Source of the DNA: Verrucomicrobiia bacterium
GTDB taxonomy: Bacteria > Verrucomicrobiota > Verrucomicrobiia > Limisphaerales > DTLC01
DNA: 10,525 bases
Reading direction: 5' to 3'
Assembly: GCA_025061935.1 (NCBI GenBank)
Contig: JANWZY010000096.1
Location: 1 to 10,525, forward strand
In this document: positions 1-5,546 of the stretch, piece after piece
Numbering within the stretch: the stretch's first letter is position 1
Layout of the letters: the number at the start of each line of letters is the position of its first letter
Notes under the pieces: generated by a model
What the model saw: the letters and a program-made list of their open reading frames with translations, nothing else
Database searches by the model: none
Told to the model about the DNA's origin: nothing
Position numbers and translations under genes: made by a program

Positions 1-1
1 A

Positions 2-268
2 GACAGGAATGGCGCGGGTGCAGAACTGCTCGAAAAAGGCGCGGACTGGGTCACTTTCACCAGCGGTTCGACGGTGAAATTTTTCAATGCCCGGTTCGAC
101 ATCGCGCGCTTGGTCGCCAAATTCCCGCACATTAAGTTCGCATCCATCGGCCCGGAAACAAGTGCGGCGCTGACAGCGCTCGGGTTCACCCCCGCAGTCG
201 AAGCCAAAAAACACACGATCGAAGGCCTGATCTCTGCGCTCGAACGGCATCTCCGGACCTGCGCGTAA
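2..268 (+). CDS. hemD: Uroporphyrinogen-III synthase, C-terminal part (5' truncated by window)
   Basis: The first 267 bases read as one open frame of 88 residues ending in TAA; the gene begins before the window. The enzyme closes and isomerises hydroxymethylbilane to uroporphyrinogen III, the branch-point precursor of haem, sirohaem and cobalamin, in the cytosol. Visible family marks are the segment WVTFTSGSTVKFF near the left edge, then ASIGPETSAALTALG, then HTIEGLISAL close to the end. These match the order and spacing of the last third of HemD proteins (usually about 250 residues). In many bacteria HemD is fused behind a uroporphyrinogen-III methyltransferase domain; whether that is so here cannot be seen. 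It is followed by a 391-base gap, so it is probably the last gene of its transcript. Confidence 0.88.
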   Translation, partial: DRNGAGAELLEKGADWVTFTSGSTVKFFNARFDIARLVAKFPHIKFASIGPETSAALTALGFTPAVEAKKHTIEGLISALERHLRTCA

Positions 269-659
269 GATTCGCACGCCGAGAAGCTCGCCACATAACG
301 GGCTGCCGAGCCGGCCAGTTCGCGCGCGCGCCGGAACAAGCAGCCATAGTCTGCGCGGCGGTTTTAGCCCGAAGCGGCATCGCCAAGGCACCCCTTGCCT
401 TGGACCACCCCACCTTGCATTGAAAACGCACCGTATAGGCCGCATACCCGGTTCACACCACACGTCTGAACGCCAAATCGGGTCGGGCACGCGCGAACGC
501 GCCTCCGAGCCAGCGGCCAGATCTCGACTGAACAGCCGGCGCGTGTGCGCTGTCAAAATTGCGTTTGAGGGCGCGAGCGTTTCCGCAACCCGTGCCAAAA
601 TGGCGCCAATGGGTCGCGAACACGCGCTTGCAGGCTAAAGATGCTCTGGGCAACACTGG
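269..659. other. Intergenic stretch between hemD and batD
   Basis: This 391-base stretch holds no gene I can support. Short open frames occur on both strands (for example 420-638 on + and 453-665 on -), but their products are arginine- and alanine-rich, lack recognisable motifs, and look like chance frames in GC-rich DNA. The only clear structure is the small perfect hairpin at 383-403. No convincing -35/-10 pair for batD was found. The stretch must hold the end of the hemD transcript and probably the batD promoter. Confidence 0.6.
383..403. repeat. Perfect 8-bp inverted repeat with 5-base loop (possible hemD terminator)
   Basis: CCAAGGCA, loop CCCCT, TGCCTTGG forms a perfect 8-bp stem about 115 bases after the hemD stop. 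It is not followed by a T run on either strand, so a classic intrinsic terminator is not supported. It could still be a pause or a 3'-end stabilising hairpin. There is no other evidence of function. Confidence 0.4.
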
Positions 660-2519
660 ATGCAAACGCAGACGATGCCGAACTCACGTACAGGCCGCGT
701 CCACACTGGCCGCCGCACGCTGACCGCAGGCCGGCGCGCGGCTATGCCCATGATTTGCGCCGCCCAGTTATTTGCGAGCGCGCTGGCACTCGACGGCCAA
801 ACCTTCACTGCCACGCTCGATCGCAACACCATCACGCTGGGCGAAACCGCGACTCTGGCACTGACTTTCCAAGGTGGTACTCCGGCCGAAATCCCGGCAC
901 CGCCAACTGTTCCGAACCTCCGAATTTCATACGCTGGCCAGTCGAGCCAGTTCCGGTTCGTCAACGGCGTAGCTAGTTCATCGGTCTCGTTCAACTACGT
1001 CGTCACGCCTGCGCAGCCTGGCGAATTCGAGATACCGCCAATCCGCGTGACCGTAGATGGCAAGACTTTGACGTCTAACCCGTTGAAACTCTACGTGCTA
1101 AGGCCGAGCCAGCCGCCACCCGAATCAATTGAGTCAGGCGAACAAATCGCGTTCCTGAAAATCGTTCTGCCCAAAAAGAAGGTCTACGTCGGCGAAGTGA
1201 TTGTTGCAGAGTTGCAGTTCTATATCCGCGCCGGAATACAACTCGCTGCGCAGCCGGAATTGACCGGCTTCCCGACCGACGGTTTCACCGTGGGGAAGCT
1301 GGCCGCAGGCGGGCAGCGTCAAGCCCAGTTTGGCACCGCACTCTACACGGTGCTCCCGTACTATGTCGCCCTTACCGTGGTCAAACCTGGCCAACTCAGC
1401 ATCGGCCCCGTCACGGCCAATTTGCTCATCAACCTGCCCTCCCCGCGTGCTCAGCGCGACCCGTTCTTAGAGTTCTTTGGCATCCGCGACCCGTTCGAGA
1501 TTTTCAACATGGAACGGAAACAGGTCCCGGTGGCTGCCGAGACCGAAACGCTCGAAGCGTTAACGGTTCCGGTTGAACACGCACCGCCGGGCTTCAACGG
1601 CGCAGTGGGGAACTACTCACTTACATTCAGCGTCGGGCCGACCAACGTGGCGGCAGGCGACCCAATAACTGTCCGCGTGCAAATTGCCGGACGCGGCGCG
1701 CTGGACCTGCTGACACTTCCGGAACAACCGGGATGGCGCAGCTTCAAAACGCTCGCCGCCACGGCCAAGCCGGCTGAAACGACAGACCCGCTCGGAATAG
1801 AAGGCGTCAAAACATTCGAGCAAGTGCTTGTGCCTCAGTCCACAAATGTGACCGAACTCGCACCGCTGGTCTTCAGCTTTTTCGACCCGGACGCGCATGT
1901 GTTCCGGACTCTGACAAGTCCCGCCGTGCCATTGGTCGTCAAACCGGCCGCAGCGTCAGCCACGCCGATGCTCGCCGGAACCAAAGTCGAGGATAACCCC
2001 CCCGCGCCCGACATTGTTCCAATCAAGCAACGGCTCTACACAATTGCGGCTGTTAAACCGCCACTGATCCAACAGCCAATCTTTTGGGCTATCCAAGCCT
2101 GTCCCGTACTCGTCTGGCTCGGCCTGCTGGCGCGCCGGAAACGGCTCGAAGCGTTGGCAACCAACCCGCGCCTGCGCAGGCAACGCCAGGTAAATCAAGC
2201 CGTTCGCTCAGGCCTTGCGAAGCTCCGTCAGTTAGCCGCGCAGAACGACGCGGACCAGTTTTTTGCAACCGTGTCAAAGCTGCTACAGGAACAACTGGGC
2301 GAGCGGCTCGACTTGCCCGCCCCTGCCATAACCGAGACCGTCATTGATGAACACCTGGCTGGGCGCGGGCTACCAGACGAGACCCTCCAGTCGCTGCGTG
2401 AGTTGTTCCAGTTGTGCGACCAGGCGCGGTTCGGCCGCATCAACACAGCTCAGGAGTTACCCGCACTCATTCCGAAAGTGGAGAGTGTCATCGACCAACT
2501 CCGGAACTGGAAACCATGA
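660..2519 (+). CDS. batD: BatD-like membrane protein ("oxygen tolerance" family)
   Basis: Predicted 619-residue envelope protein. The N terminus carries a long basic stretch (RR at 18-19 and 25-26) followed by a hydrophobic signal segment at about 29-43 with a plausible cleavage site ASALA|LDG. Then come large beta-rich extracytoplasmic domains starting GQTFTATLDRNTITLGE, a pattern typical of BatD N termini, and a late segment LVFSFFDPDAHVFRTLTSP typical of the last beta domain in the family. One membrane segment lies at about 474-491 (IFWAIQACPVLVWLGLLA), followed by RRKR and a helical cytosolic tail of about 125 residues. Bat proteins are classically encoded with MoxR, DUF58 and VWA partners and are linked to stress or oxygen tolerance, but their biochemical role is unsettled. 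An in-frame TAA at 636-638 limits the start to ATG 660, 675, 744 or 750; none has a good ribosome-binding site. The stop overlaps the start of the next gene (ATGA), which implies coupled translation. Confidence 0.82.
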   Translation: MQTQTMPNSRTGRVHTGRRTLTAGRRAAMPMICAAQLFASALALDGQTFTATLDRNTITLGETATLALTFQGGTPAEIPAPPTVPNLRISYAGQSSQFRFVNGVASSSVSFNYVVTPAQPGEFEIPPIRVTVDGKTLTSNPLKLYVLRPSQPPPESIESGEQIAFLKIVLPKKKVYVGEVIVAELQFYIRAGIQLAAQPELTGFPTDGFTVGKLAAGGQRQAQFGTALYTVLPYYVALTVVKPGQLSIGPVTANLLINLPSPRAQRDPFLEFFGIRDPFEIFNMERKQVPVAAETETLEALTVPVEHAPPGFNGAVGNYSLTFSVGPTNVAAGDPITVRVQIAGRGALDLLTLPEQPGWRSFKTLAATAKPAETTDPLGIEGVKTFEQVLVPQSTNVTELAPLVFSFFDPDAHVFRTLTSPAVPLVVKPAAASATPMLAGTKVEDNPPAPDIVPIKQRLYTIAAVKPPLIQQPIFWAIQACPVLVWLGLLARRKRLEALATNPRLRRQRQVNQAVRSGLAKLRQLAAQNDADQFFATVSKLLQEQLGERLDLPAPAITETVIDEHLAGRGLPDETLQSLRELFQLCDQARFGRINTAQELPALIPKVESVIDQLRNWKP

Positions 2520-3298
2520 GACCGCCGCGCAACACTTACCTCTGGCTCGCTGCCGCCTGGTTAGCGTTGGCATGCCAAGCTGGGACCGGAGCGCCCAGCT
2601 CGGACGCAGTGGCCTCTTTTGAATCCGCAAACAGACTATATGAACAGGGCAAGTTCGACGACGCAATCGCCGCGTACGAGAAGCTGCTAAACGCCGGAGT
2701 AGTTTCGCCGGCAGTGTACTTCAACCTCGGCAATGCTTATTTCAAATCTGGCCGGCTGGGCCGGGCCATTGCTGCGTACCGTGCCGCGCACACGCTTGCA
2801 CCACGCGATCCGGACATACGCGCAAACCTGCGGTTTGCACGGGACCAGGTCAGCCCGCCCACGTTTAGCCCCGGCCGACTCGTCGAATTGTTCAGCACTG
2901 TCACGCTAAACGAATGGACGTGTGCAGCCAGCGCCGCGTTTTGGACACTGTTCCTCTTACTCGCAGTGGGCGAAGTCAAGCCCGAATGGAAATTGCGCAT
3001 GCGCCCCGCCATCTGGCTGGTCGGAGGGGCATTTGTTGCGCTATGTGTCTGCTTTGGCCTGGCGCGCCACGCTGAACAGGTCAACAGCCAAACCGTGGTT
3101 GTCGTCGAGCGAGAAGCCGCCGTGCGCCAAGGGCCACTGGATGCAGCGCTACAGGCGTTCGTGGTGCACGACGGCGCCGAGCTTAAAGTGCTTGACCAGA
3201 AAGACGACTGGCTCTTCGTCGCAGCCGGCCAGCGCAGGCTTGGCTGGATTAAGCGCACAATTGTGCAACAGCCAGTCCCGGGTGCCAAACACCAATAA
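2516..3298 (+). CDS. BatE-like protein: signal peptide, TPRs, two membrane segments, SH3-like domain
   Basis: Predicted 260 residues from ATG 2516, which overlaps the batD TGA as ATGA. The frame is open further upstream (from 2414), but that part overlaps batD and lacks a signal peptide, whereas ATG 2516 begins directly with one (residues 7-20, YLWLAAAWLALAC). Cys20 resembles a lipoprotein cysteine, but the preceding residues do not fit a strict lipobox. Two TPR units span about 34-111 (ANRLYEQGKFDDAIAAYEKL, then YFNLGNAYFKSGRLGRAIAAY). Hydrophobic segments lie at about 136-152 and 165-182. The C-terminal part (about 192-252) looks like a bacterial SH3 fold, with AAVRQGP, ELKVLDQKDDWLFV and GWI. 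This TPR plus SH3 layout next to BatD is that of BatE-type proteins. It probably works with BatD at the inner membrane or periplasm; this role is inferred from context. Confidence 0.78.
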   Translation: MRPPRNTYLWLAAAWLALACQAGTGAPSSDAVASFESANRLYEQGKFDDAIAAYEKLLNAGVVSPAVYFNLGNAYFKSGRLGRAIAAYRAAHTLAPRDPDIRANLRFARDQVSPPTFSPGRLVELFSTVTLNEWTCAASAAFWTLFLLLAVGEVKPEWKLRMRPAIWLVGGAFVALCVCFGLARHAEQVNSQTVVVVEREAAVRQGPLDAALQAFVVHDGAELKVLDQKDDWLFVAAGQRRLGWIKRTIVQQPVPGAKHQ

Positions 3299-3326
3299 CG
3301 CCCACACCTGAACCCATCTATCAGCG

Positions 3327-3381
3327 CTTGAGTGGCCCCTGCAGGACCTGCAGTCAAATTCAAAAAATTAAATCGCTCAAG
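3327..3381. repeat. Nested small inverted repeats downstream of batE
   Basis: CTGCAG-GAC-CTGCAG (3339-3353) can fold as a 6-bp stem with a 3-base loop. It is enclosed by CTTGAG (3327-3332) and CTCAAG (3376-3381). The segment after the inner hairpin is AT-rich (TCAAATTCAAAAAATTAAAT) but is not a T run. It lies 28 bases after the batE stop, so a role in ending the bat transcript is possible but unproven. The rest of the 198-base gap holds only a direct repeat of CTTGCACC (3459-3466 and 3474-3481) before purN. Confidence 0.3.
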
Positions 3382-3496
3382 TCCCACTCTCCACGCCCGC
3401 GTCGAACTTTGTCTCCCCGGCCAAAAGACAACCCCACAAAAACCCAGGAAATGAAAAGCTTGCACCATACGACCTTGCACCTGTAAGACAGACGTT

Positions 3497-4159
3497 GTGA
3501 ACACCAAATTTAGGTTAGGTGTGCTCGGCTCAGGCAAAGGCTCGAATTTTGTGGCCATTGCCGACGCTTGCGCCGCAGGTCGCGTGCCTGCGCAGGTGGC
3601 ACTCGTGCTCAGCGACGTCGAAAACGCTGGCATCCTCGAACAGGCGCGCGCACGGGGCATACCCGCGCGATATATCCCGCCCGGGCCGTTCAGAACGAAA
3701 CTCGACCCCGACACAGAACGCGCCTATGTTCAAGCGTTAAAAGACGCGGCAGTTGACCTAGTCGTGCTAGCCGGGTTCATGCGCGTGCTAAAAAGCGAAT
3801 TTTTGAATGCGTTCCCGGGCCGAATAGTGAACATACACCCGTCATTGCTCCCTGCCTTCCCTGGACTTGAAGCATGGAAACAAGCGCTCGAACACGGGGT
3901 CAAAGTCACAGGTTGCACTGTGCACTTCGTGGATGCGGGCGTGGATACCGGACCGATCATAGGCCAAATAGCAGTGCCTGTGCTCGAAGACGATACACCC
4001 GAAACGCTGCACCGGCGGATTCAACTCGCCGAGCACGAACTGTACCCGAAATGCATAGCTGCAATTGCGCGCGGCGAACTCGAACTACGGGGGCGGCGCG
4101 TCGTATGGCGCAGCGGCGGTATCGCGCCCGAGCTTCGGTATCTAGTCGGCAGCCGATGA
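3497..4159 (+). CDS. purN: Phosphoribosylglycinamide formyltransferase
   Basis: Predicted 220-residue cytosolic enzyme that transfers the formyl group of 10-formyltetrahydrofolate to glycinamide ribonucleotide, the third step of de novo purine synthesis. The nucleotide-binding start VLGSGKGSNF (9-18) matches the family's glycine loop. The catalytic Asn-x-His is VNIHPSLLPAFPG (Asn112, His114), and the catalytic aspartate lies in VDTGPII (Asp150). The length is normal for the family (about 200-220). The start is GTG 3497: the frame is closed by TGA at 3452-3454, and no ATG precedes the conserved glycine loop. No clear ribosome-binding site precedes it. It stands apart from other pur genes in this window; a 46-codon gene follows 15 bases after its stop. 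Confidence 0.93.
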   Translation: MNTKFRLGVLGSGKGSNFVAIADACAAGRVPAQVALVLSDVENAGILEQARARGIPARYIPPGPFRTKLDPDTERAYVQALKDAAVDLVVLAGFMRVLKSEFLNAFPGRIVNIHPSLLPAFPGLEAWKQALEHGVKVTGCTVHFVDAGVDTGPIIGQIAVPVLEDDTPETLHRRIQLAEHELYPKCIAAIARGELELRGRRVVWRSGGIAPELRYLVGSR

Positions 4160-4163
4160 ATGC

Positions 4164-4168
4164 AGGGG
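4164..4168 (+). promoter_or_regulatory. Ribosome-binding site of the 46-codon gene
   Basis: AGGGG lies 6 bases before ATG 4175. It is the most canonical Shine-Dalgarno sequence and spacing in the window, and it is the main reason for accepting the small gene that follows. Confidence 0.55.
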
Positions 4169-4174
4169 CAGCTA

Positions 4175-4315
4175 ATGGCCGGGCCGAAGAAAAAGTTGGC
4201 TTTGCCGCGCAAATCATGGAAAATCAACCCCGTCACGCACGCCACAGAATCGGGGAACCGGTATTCGCGTGCGTGCGCGAAACGGCAGTTGCGCGACGAG
4301 TGGAACGCAACTTGA
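4175..4315 (+). CDS. Small basic protein of 46 residues, function unknown
   Basis: Not a recognised named family. ATG 4175 opens a 46-residue frame ending in TGA, with AGGGG six bases upstream and purN ending 15 bases upstream of the start. The product is basic and hydrophilic, with no membrane segment. It starts MAGPKKKLALPRKSWKINP and continues with a tyrosine-arginine stretch (NRYSRA, 28-33) and an arginine-rich end (KRQLRDEWNAT). The motif KSWKINPVT followed by a basic tail gives the impression of a nucleic-acid or ribosome-associated micro-protein, but that is only an impression from composition. A weak hairpin lies 8 bases after the stop. It may be co-transcribed with purN. The alternative is a chance frame; the strong ribosome-binding site and the non-random lysine/tryptophan composition argue against that. 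Confidence 0.5.
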   Translation: MAGPKKKLALPRKSWKINPVTHATESGNRYSRACAKRQLRDEWNAT

Positions 4316-4323
4316 CCGCTAAA

Positions 4324-4342
4324 CGGTTTGAACTTTAAACCG
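4324..4342 (+). repeat. Short hairpin after the 46-codon gene
   Basis: CGGTTTG, loop AACTT, TAAACCG forms a 7-bp stem including one G-T pair, 8 bases after the stop at 4315. It is not followed by a T run (CCCGGGCC follows), so terminator function is doubtful. The octamer CGGTTTGA recurs at 4438-4445 just before hisG. The remaining bases up to hisG hold no other structure I can support. Confidence 0.3.
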
Positions 4343-4471
4343 CCCGGGCCACTAACGCTGGGTGCGGCGGGGCCGGAAAATCATGCACCGGTGAACGCCC
4401 ATACCGATCACGGCGGGTCAATGCTGGGATGATTCGGCGGTTTGACGGTTCAAAAATGTAACGAACTCCAA

Positions 4472-5347
4472 ATGTCGAACAAACTCAGACTAGGATTGCC
4501 CAAAGGCAGCCTGCAGGAGGCCACCATTCAACGGATGGCCAAGGCCGGATTCGTTATTCGCGTCAGCGAACGTTCCTACACGCCATATGTGGACGATCCC
4601 GAGCTTGAGGTGCGCCTAATCCGCGCACAAGAAATCAGCCGTTACGTCGAACACGGGTACCTAGACTGCGGCATAACCGGATACGATTGGATCGTCGAAA
4701 ACGGCTCAGACGTACACGAAGTCTGCGAACTACAATTCAGCAAGTCTACACGCCAACCCGCCCGATGGGTCCTGGCGGTGCCCGAAAACTCGCCGATCAA
4801 ATCCGTCAAAGACCTCCAGGGCAAACGCATCGCCACCGAGGTCGTGAACGTTACCAAGAAATACCTCCGCAAGCACGGCGTGACCGCGCACGTCGAATTT
4901 TCATGGGGCGCAACCGAGGTCAAAGCGCACGAACTGGTGGACGCAATCGTCGAGCTGACAGAGACCGGCTCGTCACTCCGCGCGAACAATCTCCGGATCA
5001 TTGACACGCTCCTTGTCTCGACCCCGCGCCTGATCGCGAACCGCGCAGCCTGGCGCGATAAATGGAAACGGCAAAAAATTGAAACGCTAGCGCTGTTACT
5101 CAAAGGCGCGCTCGAAGCGGAGTCGAAAGTCGGGCTCAAAATGAACGTGGCCGAAAAGAATTTGCCCAAACTGTTGGCTGACCTCCCCGCACTGCGTAAA
5201 CCGACAATATCGAACCTCAGCCAAAAAGGTTGGGTCGCCGTCGAAACCGTTATCGACGAGCACGTCGTGCGCGAGATTATACCTAAGCTGAAAGCCGCAG
5301 GCGCCGAAGGAATCATTGAATACCCGTTGAACAAGGTCGTATATTGA
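4472..5347 (+). CDS. hisG: ATP phosphoribosyltransferase, long form
   Basis: Predicted 291-residue cytosolic enzyme joining ATP and PRPP to give phosphoribosyl-ATP, the first committed and feedback-controlled step of histidine synthesis. The N-terminal motif [12 protein letters not shown] (7-18), CGITGYDWI (66-74) and the PRPP-binding loop [13 protein letters not shown] (161-173) are all present. The region from about 210 to the end (ending [15 protein letters not shown]) corresponds to the C-terminal regulatory domain of long-form HisG, which binds histidine. The length fits that form (about 290-300), so no HisZ partner should be needed. ATG 4472 is chosen because it sits six residues before the conserved motif. 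A TTG at 4442 in the same frame would add ten unconserved residues. Neither has a good ribosome-binding site. No other his gene is in the window. The 33-codon gene starts 12 bases after the stop, probably on the same transcript. Confidence 0.95.
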   Translation: MSNKLRLGLPKGSLQEATIQRMAKAGFVIRVSERSYTPYVDDPELEVRLIRAQEISRYVEHGYLDCGITGYDWIVENGSDVHEVCELQFSKSTRQPARWVLAVPENSPIKSVKDLQGKRIATEVVNVTKKYLRKHGVTAHVEFSWGATEVKAHELVDAIVELTETGSSLRANNLRIIDTLLVSTPRLIANRAAWRDKWKRQKIETLALLLKGALEAESKVGLKMNVAEKNLPKLLADLPALRKPTISNLSQKGWVAVETVIDEHVVREIIPKLKAAGAEGIIEYPLNKVVY

Positions 5348-5359
5348 ACCGCAAGAACT

Positions 5360-5461
5360 ATGGGCTCACTCAAGAAACGTCGCAAAGCAAAGATTAACAA
5401 ACACAAGCGCCGCAAGAAACGGCGCATGCACCGTCACAAGAAACGCACTTGGCAGAAGTAA
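5360..5461 (+). CDS. 33-residue basic protein, bS22 / AURKAIP1-COX24-like ribosomal protein
   Basis: ATG 5360 to TAA 5461 encodes 33 residues, about half of them Lys or Arg, beginning MGSLKKRRKAKINKHKRRKK and ending HKKRTWQK. The start MGS-(x)-KKRRK, the central K-H-K/R-R-K run and the total length match the short bacterial AURKAIP1/COX24-domain proteins. These include the 33-residue mycobacterial small-subunit protein bS22, related to mitochondrial mS38. By that family's known role it would bind rRNA in the small ribosomal subunit. The similarity is by eye, not by search. It lies 12 bases after hisG, with no obvious ribosome-binding site, and may be translated by coupling to hisG. A strong GC hairpin follows 29 bases after its stop, which may end or stabilise this transcript. 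Confidence 0.8.
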   Translation: MGSLKKRRKAKINKHKRRKKRRMHRHKKRTWQK

Positions 5462-5490
5462 CTGCCCGCGTTCAGAAGCAGATTTCTGCA

Positions 5491-5530
5491 CTGCGCTGCC
5501 GGCGCGCACGTTCCCGCCCCGGCAGCGCAG
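5491..5530 (+). repeat. Perfect 12-bp GC-rich inverted repeat between the 33-codon gene and the TPR gene
   Basis: CTGCGCTGCCGG (5491-5502) and CCGGCAGCGCAG (5519-5530) are exact reverse complements with a 16-base loop. No T run follows (CGGCCGGGG comes next), so it is not a standard intrinsic terminator. It ends 6 bases before the GGGG ribosome-binding site of the TPR gene. It could be a transcript-end or processing hairpin protecting the hisG/small-protein message, or a structure limiting access to the next gene's start. Confidence 0.65.
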
Positions 5531-5535
5531 CGGCC

Positions 5536-5539
5536 GGGG
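5536..5539 (+). promoter_or_regulatory. Ribosome-binding site deciding the TPR lipoprotein start
   Basis: GGGG ends 7 bases before ATG 5547 and only 1 base before the in-frame TTG 5541, so it supports ATG 5547 as the start. Confidence 0.45.
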
Positions 5540-5546
5540 TTTGACT

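Noticed and set aside
420..638. 72-codon open frame on + before batD (TTG start)
   Set aside because: No ribosome-binding site, no motif, arginine/alanine-rich composition typical of chance frames in GC-rich DNA; overlapped by an equally unconvincing minus-strand frame.
3459..3481. Direct repeat CTTGCACC twice before purN
   Set aside because: Only 8 bases, no third copy, no known operator; expected by chance often enough at this length.
2737..3714. 325-codon minus-strand frame across batE and purN
   Set aside because: It is antisense to two well-supported genes, crosses their boundary, and its serine/alanine/threonine-rich product has no domain signs. It is a shadow of GC-rich coding DNA.
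4312..4340. TTGACC plus TTAAAC at 17-base spacing, possible hisG promoter
   Set aside because: The -10 box matches only 3 of 6 and lies inside the small hairpin; too weak to call.
4442..4447. TTGACG resembling a -35 box before hisG
   Set aside because: It is only 24 bases from ATG 4472, so a -10 box at normal spacing would lie at the start codon; no such box is present. It is also the TTG of the longer, unconserved hisG start.
4642..5427. 261-codon minus-strand frame opposite hisG
   Set aside because: Entirely antisense to hisG and the 33-codon gene, with no motif; a codon-usage shadow.
5541..5543. TTG as start of the TPR lipoprotein gene
   Set aside because: It lies 1 base after the GGGG ribosome-binding site; ATG 5547 has proper spacing and gives a normal lipoprotein signal.
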